The translations under genes were made by a program, and so were the position numbers. From contig CALZFC010000001.1 in assembly GCA_945643635.1 (NCBI GenBank), forward strand, positions 3,929,501 to 3,993,500: a DNA stretch of 64,000 bases, written 5' to 3'. The number at the start of each line of letters is the position of its first letter. Positions within the stretch are counted from its first letter, which is position 1. Below, one piece after another: positions 53,469-64,000 of the stretch. Under the pieces are notes generated by a model. That model saw nothing but the letters and a program-made list of their open reading frames with translations. It was not told the DNA's origin and did not search any database. The DNA comes from Allodiplogaster sudhausi. Its lineage: Eukaryota; Nematoda; Chromadorea; Rhabditida; Diplogasteridae.

Positions 53469-56438
53469 TTAGTTGTGTCCCTGGCACGTGACGGCGTTCT
53501 TGGTCGTCTTCGCGATAAAGTCGCAATAGGCTGAGACTCGTGAGTAGACGCCTGAATTTTGTCTATTGCATATTTTTTAATTTTTTTTTGTTGGCTTTTG
53601 TTCTGCTAAAACAATGGATTTATTATATTAATTCGTAAAGAAAACATTTTTGTTAATATGAAAATAAAATTCATATGTTTTCTATTTCTCAGAAAAAAGG
53701 AAAAGAAATCTACTGCTGACCCGGCTTGTGGTCCTCTGCGCATCCGTAGCCCCAAGACGTGATGCCGTACTGGAACCAGCGGCCGTCGCTGGCCTGAACG
53801 ACGAGCGGGCCGCCAGAGTCGCCCTGGAAAGATGAGCGGGCCGTAAAAATGGTAACAAAAGTGCCCGTAAAATGGGTCAAGGCGAAACACGGCCGTAAAA
53901 TTGGAAAATCTTGGAGCCTCAAATGAAAAATTTCCTTTTGTCTCTCCTAAAATACTATGAGATATAGATGGACTGAAAGTACGTCTTCATCCCCAGCTTC
54001 TTTAGAGTTGATGATAGAATAAATTAAGCCAGCAATTTATAATCTGTATTTTTGATAAGATTTTAATTTTTAAATATGCATTTTATTCTCTTTTAGTTCT
54101 CTATTTTTGTAATCTGCACTTTTGATAGGATTATAATTTTAAAAATAATAAATTTCTTCTCTTTAGCTCTCTTTTTCCGCTCGCACTCTTGACATGCCTG
54201 GCATGAATCGAGGCCCTTCTTGCCGGCGCAGATCATGACGTCCTCCTGGATCTGCTTCGGGTACTCCTCCTCGCAGAGAGTGATGTTGACAAACGGCACC
54301 TTCACCTGCTTCAGCTTCTTCGAGATGTCGCTGCCCTCTGCGCAAAGTTATTTTATCGATTGCTTTTAACATATTGATTTAGACAAAGCATACGATTCTA
54401 TTTGTGTGCTCACAACACAATGTTCTCACTGACTGGCCGAGAATTAGGCCTGGAGCACTTGATTAATTAAGAGGGGAATTAGGTGGACAAGAATAGTTAA
54501 AAGAGGCCGACCGTGAAAGCAATATTAATGGAGGCCCGAATTGCCGCGTTAACCCTGGTAGAAGGCATTCTCATCCTATTTAAAAGTTCTCTTAAACCCG
54601 CTGAGATAAACTTACACGCGGGACTGAGCGTGCGAAGGACTGAGGCAATTTCAATTCTCACATAAAGTTTCAATGATCGTCTTCCATTACGTCTATGTAA
54701 AGTCTATAGATGAGTATGACCGAATCGAGTCTAGCCTACCTGAGGTGGCTCCCCAGCCCGTGACGAAGGCGGCAGTCGGCGGCTTCGCGACGTCGGCGTC
54801 TCCGTTCGGGATGCACACCGGCTGGATGTGGTCGGTGAACTTGAGCGGAGTCGCCAGCTGAAACGACGGCAGACTACGATAAGGACTTGGGTAGGGTTAG
54901 TGCTAAGGTAGGGTAAAGGCTAAGGTAGGGTAAAGCCTAAGGTAGGGTAAAGGTTAAGGTAGGGTAAAGGCTAAAGTAGAATAAGCAGTAAGGTAGGATA
55001 GAGAATAAGATATGTTTATAGGAAAAGAAGTTCATGCAAAGGTACCTCATGGATCCCAAAGAGGTATCTGGCTAAAATGGGTGCTATCAACCTACTCCTT
55101 AAGATTAACTAGTTTTCAAGACACCAGTAAGTGGGACGTAGACGAATACCTTATTGTAACTATTAAAGATCAGAAGAGACAATCACCTCAATGAGTGCAA
55201 TATCGTGGTCGGTCGTACGCGGATGGTACTGCGGGTGAATGTGGATCGATTTCACTTTGACGACCTGCTCGCCGCTTTCGTCGCTTAAAAAACCCCACTT
55301 TCATTTTGCATTAATCATTTTTATTTTAATTATCACAAAACTAAATTTTGTTAATTAATTTTTATTAAACAAAATTGTTTTGTTTTCACTTCACTCGCTT
55401 TTTCATTAATCATTCACTCATGTTAATTATAATACTCTTAATTATTATTATTATTTAATAATGGAAAAGGTTCATATGCCTCTCCGATAAATTAAGAAGA
55501 ATTTTTTTTTAGATAGAACCGACTTCTTGGACTCGTCGAAGACGCCCGCCTTGACCTTGTACGACTTGGGGTTCATGTCGTCGTAGACGCAGTGGCCAGC
55601 CGTGATCACCCACGTCTCGTTGATGATCGAGCCGCCGCACTCGAGTTCGCAGCCGGAGAACCAGCCTGAAATTGATTTTTTTTTAATATATAAACTACCT
55701 ATTGATTATTTTCTGCCTTCTTTTTCCGAAAAAGTCTCTCTTTTCTCACAATTTTGTCAACAACACTTTGTTAAACTAAAAAAAATTCTCTTAATATTAT
55801 GTTTAGTGTACTCATTAGTGAAATATAACAGGACCGAGCCTTATAATTTGAATGCGCACAAAACACGGCCCGAGAGCTGTTGTGCGCACCCTAGACTTAG
55901 CGCGTTCGCGAGACAACACTAGAATACGTACCAGTGGAGCACCAGACGATCTGCCACGGCCACGAGTAGGGAGTCGCGACATCACCACCGACGATGAGGT
56001 TGCCGATGTAGTGCGGCATCGTGATGTTGAGATGCGGCGACACGGGCGTCCGGCCGCAGCTGTCAAGAAGAAAAGTGACTAGGAGTGATAGGAATGAAAA
56101 ATAGCCAAGGTTACTTTTACACTTCTTAACTCTCATTCTTTTTTTACTCTTATTACTCTTACTATTTTTTCTCTTTTCACTCGTACTCTTTTTGCTTTTA
56201 GCCTTTTTTACTATTACTCTGCTTACTCTTCCAGAGCATGACTCTTTTTTCTAGCTTTCATACTTTATTATTCCTCTCTTTTTTATTCCAATAATAATAG
56301 GACGAATAATGTGGAAAGAGAGGGGAATATGTGAGGTAAGAGAGAAAAAAAGAAGAAATATTTTTAGTCAACAAAAACTTACCCTGACTGCGCTAGCGCG
56401 ACCGATGCCAGTGAGATGAGAAGGGCGATTTTCCTCAT
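53469..56438 (-). CDS. Trypsin-like serine protease P1, predicted active
   Basis: Eight exons: 56438-56383, 56059-55932, 55665-55524, 55283-55187, 54857-54740, 54337-54198, 53823-53721 and 53551-53469; 288 aa. Signal peptide [18 protein letters not shown], a pro-region with Cys (GCGRTPVSP), then the IVGG activation site. The triad is complete: His57 in ITAGHC (Gly replaces the usual Ala), Asp102 in HDIALIE, Ser195 in GDSGGP. Asp189 in DSCQGDS predicts cleavage after Lys/Arg. SWGYGCA and PGVYSRV complete the S1 pocket and C-terminus. Intron 6 begins with GC (CAG|GCATGT). AG directly precedes the ATG. Probably a secreted gut or extracellular trypsin; the upstream GATA-type site would fit intestinal expression. 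Confidence 0.93.
54530..54680. mobile_element. Degraded copy of the 199-bp MITE family
   Basis: Segments CGAATTGCCGCGT, CATTCTCA, AACCCGCTG and CTCACATAA occur in the same order as in 36039-36237, but the ends are eroded. It lies in intron 5 of P1. Confidence 0.45.
54885..55010. repeat. Tandem CTAAGGTAGGGTAAAGG repeat in P1 intron 4
   Basis: Six or so units of about 18-20 bp. Single or double copies of the seed CTAAGGTA sit at the equivalent intron position in P2 (50590-50632) and P3 (46695-46705), so the array expanded in P1 only. Confidence 0.85.
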
Positions 56439-56701
56439 CTAACAGATACAATGTATTTAAGTTGATAACACAAAACAATATTCAGTTAACTCAAGAAACA
56501 CGCATGAAAAGTACATGAGGAAACCTTGCAAATTAGCTGAGTGACACATTCAATAAATTCAATATAGTTGCCATTTAATAGCCGTGAAAAGTATTTAGCG
56601 TCAGAATGGCTCTTAAATTTCATTCTATTACCGCTGTCTGCGAATGAAAGGGCGATTCCTTTCTATCGTATACATGGTGTCCCTTTTATTCCGCTTGGTG
56701 C

Positions 56702-56708
56702 TGATAAG
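56702..56708. promoter_or_regulatory. GATA-type site upstream of P1
   Basis: TGATAAG 264 bp upstream of the P1 start, in the block shared with the other three protease promoters. Confidence 0.4.
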
Positions 56709-59700
56709 CGCAATGTCATCTTCTTTTTCTTCTTTTTCGACTCCCACATTTTCTGATACACTTCTTCTCTCCTTAATATTCTTCCACATTCTGCATTCTA
56801 TTTCTCGCTTTCACTTACTTCATGGCGGTGTTTTGTGAATAAAGGGCCGGCGCATTATTACTCCGAAGAAGAAGGCTGGTATGCCCAGCTTGGAAAAGAG
56901 AGAGATAAGACTGATATGAGTGCACAAAAAGCGTCATTTGTCGATTCGTCCCGTCCCGGTGACAGATCACATGACTTGATTGCAATAAATTGTTCTTGAC
57001 ATGTTATGGCCAAATATGTACATTTCAAAAAAGTATTAAAATATGTCAGTTAGGTTACCGAAATTTTTCAAACTCTCACTCATTGCCAAGTTAAATATAT
57101 GGAATCTTTTATGTTGCATTTTGCCTTATGTAAGAATAAGCCCATTCTCTGATGTTATATCGCACTTTATCAGGAACGTCTCTCATTTCTCTCCTCTCTT
57201 TCACTCTCTTTCTCTCTATCTCTCTTTGTTCCTCGCTATCTATGTCTCAGTCTCAGTCTCTCTTTCTCTCTCTCTCTCTCTCTATCCCATTCTTTTCGTC
57301 TTTCTCTCTCTCTATCTCTTTTTCTCTCATACTCTATTTCTTTCATCCACTTCGTTATCGCATACTTTGCGTTCATTGTCATTCTTTGTTGTGCTTATGG
57401 CCTCAAATGATGAATCGATTGCCTTCATTGTTACTTGCACAGTCTCAAGCGAAGCTGATAAGCCCAGCGTTCATGACGGAAACTTGAATGGGAAGCGAGG
57501 AAGAAAAAGTAAAAGAAAGTACTAAGGAAATAAGGTTATAGCACGAATTCGTTTAAACTAAATCATATTTGCTGAGAAAGCTCGAAGAATTCAGTCAGAA
57601 AAGAAAGAAAGTAGAAGTAGAAGAGTTACAAGATTATAGTTTTATCTTTCTTTTTTTCTTTATCAAAGCTGACTCCATTCTACTGAAGTATTGCAATTCT
57701 TATCGTCTTTATGCATGTTCTGTCAATGAGCCTAATAAATGAGACATAAATGTCACACTCACTGTGACAAATTCGCTCGTCTTTCTTTATGATAGGACAA
57801 TTTAAGATGTCTTTTGTTCTTTTGGAGTTGGCCCGACAAAAGATAGAAGATCAGGGACGACTCGGAAATTCTTGCGAGCCTGTAATAACAGGCGAATCTG
57901 AGCAAGAAAATCTCACTGCTAGACGCGGTTCTCTAGCGGGCAAGGGAAAGAAGAAAAAACAAACATCTCCACCACTCAAGTTTGCTCTCGAACAGTAGAA
58001 ATAGGTATGGCAAAAAAGGAGAGATGAAATTACTCATTCATATGAACCATATTTTGGCTTTTAAGAATACATACATAAATATGCACATGTCAAGGCTCAT
58101 TTTAAAGAGAGTGAAAGATAAAACGAGAGAGAGAGAGTGAGGTAGAGAGAAGGAAAAGGGAAAGAGAAGGAGAGTGTGTGTGTGTGTGAGAGAGAAAGTG
58201 AAAGAGAGATATACGCGAACAACTTTCTAAATGTGTTAGCAGGATTAGAGCCGAATTGAATTGCAATGTCAAACGTAAGGCCGTAACATGAAAAGGTTGT
58301 CCTGGGAAGAAATTTTTTTTTTTACTAAGAATCATTAAAACAATCGAGGTTTTGTGTATTCCATTCGTGGAATTCCTTGACGGCCAACTTTCATATTCTC
58401 ATACAATAGCAGCTGCCGACGTTGTTCGCATTTCACTTTGCAGGTATGCCCTTATTAGTTTATATGTTAAATATGTATATTTACAATTAAAATTATATTT
58501 CATCTCTTGCACATGCGTAGACATTTCCTGCAAAATGACTTTATTTTCAAGTTTACTTTCCTACTTCGACGCTCATGCTCTTAGTATGTTTCAGACACGT
58601 TTTGATTTGGGGATCTAGACAAAGATTGCAATAAAAGACAACGCTTTTCGGAACAGCGAAAAAAAAAGAATTTGATGCATATTCACACGGCATTTCTAAA
58701 GTTGAGTAAATAATTTCCGAAAAAAAAAACTCCGTATTGTTGTCCATTTCGTGTTGCAAGATGTAGTAAGCATTTTCTAAGCATCATTGTCTCACTTTTT
58801 TCATAGCTTTTCTCTCATTTCCCGATTTCCCGGAGTTGTCTCAATACTATGGCATGCTGCTTCAATGCAGAACAATGGAAGAGAGCGTGCTATTTCACTA
58901 GTGATTTTGGTGTGATGTGTCAGATGATGTGTCAGAGCTTGCATTATTATTTATGAAGCTCGACGATATTCGTGTGATTTTACCATTTGGTGCCTGCCTT
59001 TGGACCTACACAGAATGGAATGAATTTCTGACATATAAAATTCCATCTATGTACATACTTTTCCAATTTCTCGTCAAAAACTGTGAATTCAGCTGCTGTT
59101 ATTCGGCAAAAGTCGCTAAAAATATATGCGCAACAATATTTCTCATATGAATCTTTAGAGCTTGAAGCCTGAGCTGTTGGTCTTCCTTCCTTCACGAGTC
59201 TAAATTAACTACAATTTCTGCCAATTATTCCTACAATCGTGCCGTGATCATTGAACCTTGGGTGACTCATCAGAAACGGTCATTTATGTTTTTGTCACAG
59301 TTTACAAAAAAAGTGCGCCTTCTAAAACAGGTTTACTGTGCACGGAGGCTATACATATGTAGTTGAAAAAAAAATTTCTCGGTATTTCCGTTTGAAACTA
59401 ATATCCAAAGATCGTTCTTAATATTTCTTATCATATTTATATCCAAATAGCGAATGATGATGCAAATCCATGAATTTCATGGAAACTTTCATTTACATTT
59501 CAAGCGAAATTTACATTATTGTGAATGAAATACAAAAAAAACACCAGCTACTACTAGTAACAGTTAGCAGTTTACATTTGTAAGAATCTTTCATGTAGAA
59601 AAATTCTTTTGTATATACTTTTGTAAACGTTCGTATGTAAAAATGTATACAAACGCATCGTTGTCGGTTAGCCTTCTAACTTGCCAGTCACTATTCCGCT

Positions 59701-60141
59701 CTAGCAGCGTGCAGGCAACTTGATCAAAGATGCTTGACTTTGCTAAGCTTCTCAGGTAAGCAAACCTGTAATTATGAGGCTCTTTTTCACCGTCTCACGG
59801 CTCGTGCAGTAGATAAACGTTTTGATTTTTTTTGCTACACTACAGCGAATGATCTTCCAATCTAAACCCCCGCTAAAGGAGATGTGTATGTACTTTCCTC
59901 CTTCAGTCCACTTTCATGCTTGCACTTATAAACTAAGTAGTTTAAGTAAAAATTACTAAATAGTATGCCGATTAAATACTATTCTTTGCTAGCAATGAGT
60001 TCTATTTGGAATGCTTGAAAGTGCTGCGCTATTCATACGAAGATATGTAACTTATTGAGTATGAATACCTAATGCAAACGGAATGTCGTTCGAATTGGAT
60101 CTTGCCGCTAGTTGGATCACTACGACTACATCAGCTAGTGC

Positions 60142-60213
60142 ATATGGACCCGCTATTGGCTAGTAGCTTTTCTCATTATATGGACCCGCTATTGGCTAGT
60201 AGCTTTTCTCATT
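60142..60213. repeat. 36-bp tandem duplication
   Basis: Two perfect copies of a unit starting ATATGGACCCGCTATTGG and ending TTTTCTCATT. Confidence 0.95.
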
Positions 60214-61583
60214 CTCTCTGTCTGCGTGGTTCCTGTTCTTCTTAGCTCTTCTCATGGCGTTGGTTACCCTTAGCAATGACCTATCGCTGTTTATTCAATC
60301 GTAGAATTAAAACATAAAGGGCTTACTATATTCTAGTTCCTCCTTTAAGCGCTTGATCGTTTATTTGAACGAAAGAAGGATGAAAGTTTCCAACTATTGT
60401 ACTTTAAGTGAAATACGTTAATGCACTCTAACTGGTAAAAGGTGGGCGGTGCAGGATATGAATATGGTGTACCAGGAAGCGTAATTGCACACGCTTCCCG
60501 ATATTCTTCAATATATCATCATTATTCCCCTAAAGGTATCATTTTGCAAGGTTTACATTAATTTTTGTAAATCTTAAATGATTTTTCTGAACGAGACTTC
60601 CTTTTAAATAAGCAGAAAAATTGACAATTTTTCTACGAGTAGTATTTTATGTTTTTTTTAAATGTTTTTAATCAGTAAAATTTTAAAGGATGTCTCCGGC
60701 GAATGTTTGACCAAACAACTCAAAACAGGTAAGTGTCCGTGCGGTAGGGCCTCAAGTTGTCACAAGCTGCAATATGCTTAGTTCTCTACCCGTCAAATTT
60801 TCGGGAGGCTGTGATCCTCCACCTCAGTGCTGCTGCTCTTGCACTCACTTTCTATACAGAAATTTGTAGCTACACAATTTGCTTGGGGGCGAACCTATTA
60901 GGAAAAAAACCGGCCAATGTTGGTGACGCGAACATTTTACGTCGTCATTTAAAAAAAATTTGGCGGTCCAACAGGCGGCCACGTTGTTGCTCCGCTAAAT
61001 AATTTTTTTTTAACCTTGAATATTATTTTTAATTTGCGTCGGTGTGATACCTTTTCGTACATTACTCAGAGTTCAATGTATGCACGTGAGCGGTACACAC
61101 AGAAAAATCTCCGTTACCGGTAACGGATTTAAATTACGGATTCTTAGTAGTTTCAGCTCCAGGGGGATATATCCGCTAGTATAGCGTCCCCAATCCGAAA
61201 TACTATCCGTAAACCATATAGAGGAAGAAGAGAGAGAGAGAGAGAGGGAGAGAGAGAGAGAGGGAGGGAGAGAATGAGAGAGAGAGAGAGAGAAAGAGGG
61301 AGAAGAGCGAGATATTCAAGTTAGAAGGAAAGTATGAACGCTAAATGTGGTGCTGGACGACCGCACAATGTTTGGGGCATCGTAGTTTTTTGTGTTTCCA
61401 GGACGGGACACTTGCTATCGAACTTTCTAGAACAACCTCACCAATTAAGGCAAAAAAAAACCAAACATCGTTTAAACGCCGGAGGCGTCCTTTGCTCGAT
61501 AAAAGCTTGTTCTTATTTTGTTAATAATTAACTTTATACGGTTTCAAAAATTTAGAAATCAATTAATAACAAGTTTCGGCAGC

Positions 61584-63940
61584 ATGCCAGGCGGCCGACT
61601 TCAACTGCCCGACCACGGCAATGACACGACGGCGTGCACGCTCGTGACAGCATCGATGCTGTTGCTGGCGTGCTTGGCCGTGCCGAGTCTTCAGCTCTTC
61701 GGCTTCCTCACCTATCGCCTTCGCTGCATTCATCTGCACTGCCGGTTCGCCTTATTATACTGTAGAGCTAAAACACGCACTTGAATTCGAGCCCTTTTTT
61801 GCCTGACAAAATGATCAGAGAGCATGTGATTTCGTGAGACGATGAATTGAAATAGATTACAGTTGATTTTTGTGATTTTTTTTTTTGTAATTGTATTGTT
61901 TATAATAGGTGATTAGTCAATCCGTTATGTACGTTATGCATGGCTAGGTTGAAAAAAGAAGATAATTTTTTAACATTAAAAAATTAATTCTAATTAAACT
62001 TGGAACCATTTTTCTAGAATATTGTTGTTCGTATGGCTCTTCGGCAACTGCATCATGGTGACTAATCAGTTCGTCATGCAATTATGGCGCTTCGCAACAC
62101 GTCAATGCCTTCCGGTCCACATTCTCGAGCCAGGTGGAGGGAGACACAATGGAAATATGTAATCGTAGCAATAATGATGCCTCCCGGAAGACTTTCTCAA
62201 TTCCTTTTGGAAACAAAGGAAATTTTAGTAGACATAAATAAAATGAAATCCACCTACGCTGCTAAAACAAATTAGTCACAATTTATGCATACAATTTTGA
62301 TGCTGGTATTAAGATTCCATCTGCTACGACACCTGATCATTTCGTATGTTTAATGACTCACGATAAATGCGCTATAATTCGTAATGAAATTGAATTAGCA
62401 ATGCATGCGCACCTGATTGAACTTTTATTGGTAGTCTACATTTAAGAGAGTGCCACGCTATATTAAAAGGAGCAGTTTATAATTCTAAAAGAACTTCTTA
62501 ATTATTATAATTCTAAAAGAACTTCTTAATTAATGGAGCAGTTTATAATTCTAAAAGAACTCCTCAAAGATGCGCAATTTCTTTCCAGTCGAGAATCTGC
62601 TGTTCTTCTTCGTCTTCCTGGTCGGCTACGGCATGTCGACCGGCTCGGAGCTGGCGATGATTATCGAGCGATTCGTCGCGAGTCGCCGCCTCGAGCGACA
62701 CGACGAGACGACGACTTCGGTCGCCGCCGTCGCCGCTGGCGTCGCACTCGCCGTATGTGCTGCCGCTCATTCGAACGAGCTGAAAAAAAAAATCACGTTT
62801 GAATTTACGCCACTTTGGCTGCCACATAATTTTTTGTATTGATGGCGTTGGAAGAAGAAGAAAAAAGATGCCTGCGCTTTGAAGGCGTTCGTGTGCATTT
62901 CGTCCGGCTGCCTCGCGCTGCTCGCCGAGATGTCCATCTACGAATCGCCACTCCTCGGCAGCTTCCACGTCTCCACCATTGCGGCCGTCGTTGGCATCGT
63001 CGCACTGAACAGCTGCGACTTTGCAACAGTTATTGTCAGTGCGTAAAAAAAATTGATATTTAAAAGAGGACAATCACCGAAAAATAATCAACACGCGTTC
63101 CAATTACTGCATTCATCCTATACATACATACATATATAGGCACTCTCATTCTCTCGTATGCTACTAGCTATTCCGATGGTTGCATCAAACCAACTGCATG
63201 AAAATAGAAAAGACAGTGCAAAGGGTCGATGTAATTTGAACTCTCACATAATTTTTCATTGATACATATGCATAATGAGTCTAGATGAGTCCGGCGCGAT
63301 GATGGAAGCGGCCCAAAGTCAGCGATTCAGAACAGACAATAAATTTGTATTTGTAGCTAAATGTAGTCGCGTTTCGCTACTACAAGAAGCGCTACAAGAA
63401 GCAGCATGGCAAGGTCAATCTGGACGCCCGATATCAGGCATGACAAATCAGACCCCTTTTAACTCTTTTATTTGGTTGATATTGGTCTGGTTTTTTCTTG
63501 AGATAATCATAATATTATTCGTTGCGGGAGTAATTAGTACCGTAGTAGATATGAAACAAATATTTTGTAAAAAAAAAATCAATTTTAATATAAAAAAAAT
63601 TTTTTTCCAGATGAGCGAAGTCGCGCAATTCAATCGATGCACGCTTATTGTGAGTCTTGTCTCGGCGGCGAACAAGTGTTTCGCAATCATTATTGGTTTG
63701 ACACGTCTTAATTCTTCAATCACGAGTATTGCGAAAGTTTATAATCTTACATTTTTATTTTTACTTGATTTAACAACGAAAAAACAACGACAAATATGAG
63801 TACGACTAAGTCATACTAGGATAAAGTTCAAGCAAAAAAAAGCTACTGGAATGTCAGGTTACGCGAACATTGCGGACGCGATTGGCATGACAATCACGGC
63901 CATTCCACCATTCTACATTCAACTAGCCGCCTTTTTCAAT
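61584..63940 (+). CDS. Sre/Sra-type seven-TM chemoreceptor, 5' part
   Basis: Seven exons in phase: 61584-61744, 62018-62133, 62589-62752, 62885-63034, 63357-63437, 63611-63695 and 63858-63940, then a GTCAGA donor near the window end. At least six hydrophobic segments are visible. Diagnostic nematode chemoreceptor motifs are MIIERFVASRRLERHDE after TM3 (the family's ER..A....YE) and KVNLDARYQMSEVAQFNR (the LS.RYQ.sEN motif) before TM6. The intron after RYQ appears to start with GC (CAG|GCATGA); without it the two halves of the RYQ motif cannot be joined. Such receptors act in the cilia of sensory neurons; the ligand is unknown. Assignment to Sre rather than Sra or Srb is tentative. C-terminus lies outside the window. 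Confidence 0.75.
63062..63265. mobile_element. Degraded copy of the 199-bp MITE family in a receptor intron
   Basis: The left end AAAGAGGACAATCACCGAAAAATA matches the 36039 element end with substitutions, and the right end TTTTTCATTGATAC is its decayed partner. Internal CACTCTCATTCTCTCGTATGCTA also matches. Confidence 0.6.
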
Positions 63941-64000
63941 GTCAGAGAAACAAAATGATCTCTTTCAAGACTCACATTAGTTACATGTCTAACACAAACA

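Larger units (their letters stand above)
56441..61583. other. Long region without a clear gene
   Basis: It begins with the P1 upstream block. It contains a CT tract at 57180-57345, purine/TG tracts at 58115-58210, a 36-bp tandem duplication at 60142-60213, a diverged MITE relative at 60683-60800 (TTAAAGGATGTCTCCGGC) and a GA tract at 61221-61306. Short frames such as 57397-57525 and 57789-57998 have no recognisable features. Confidence 0.5.

Noticed and set aside
57397..57525. Short frame starting MASNDESIAF
   Set aside because: Only 42 codons, ends in a Lys/Arg-rich tail, no motif and no flanking exons; not enough support.
62564..63073. Minus-strand frame of 169 codons
   Set aside because: Shadow of the chemoreceptor exons on the plus strand, whose splice sites, phases and motifs are consistent.

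Overview
The window looks like nuclear DNA of a nematode, probably a free-living clade V worm (a diplogastrid such as Pristionchus is a guess). The reasons are the gene families (CDR/failed-axon-connections proteins, a DUF19-like secreted protein, an SXP/RAL-2-like protein, an Sre/Sra-type chemoreceptor), many short introns with TTTCAG-like acceptors, and AG dinucleotides directly before several start codons as in spliced-leader trans-splicing. All gene models were assembled by eye from splice sites, reading-frame phase and protein motifs. Coordinates are CDS spans, with exons listed in the evidence.

Layout. 1-7.6 kb (minus): three tandem CDR-like GST-fold genes; the leftmost is cut by the window edge. 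7.6-15 kb: no convincing gene, very rich in GA/CT tracts. 15.0-22.65 kb (plus): a complete 20-exon Na+/K+-ATPase alpha subunit (eat-6 type, 1000 aa) with an ~880-bp TGAT array in intron 1 and a foldback MITE in intron 4. 24.8 kb: a GC-rich hAT-like MITE. 25.5-27.9 kb (minus): a secreted cysteine-rich protein. 29.2-36.4 kb (plus): a 12-TM SLC22-like MFS transporter split into two cistrons, the boundary lying in a 723-bp tandem duplication. 39.45-40.1 kb (plus): a short helical SXP/RAL-2-like protein. 41-56.4 kb (minus): four tandem trypsin-family genes, of which only the rightmost keeps the catalytic triad and the IVGG activation site. 56.4-61.6 kb: no clear gene. 61.6-64 kb (plus): the 5' part of a chemoreceptor.

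Themes. (1) The protease array is one probably active trypsin plus three serine-protease homologues in which Ser195 is Tyr, Tyr or Ala. (2) In at least five places a local tandem repeat has a splice junction inside its unit, so the donor or acceptor exists in several copies. (3) Three introns, in two unrelated families, appear to use a GC donor in the same context, CAG|GCATG. (4) Several non-autonomous DNA transposon families (two TTAA/piggyBac-like, one hAT-like, one TA/Tc1-like) sit in introns and intergenic DNA.
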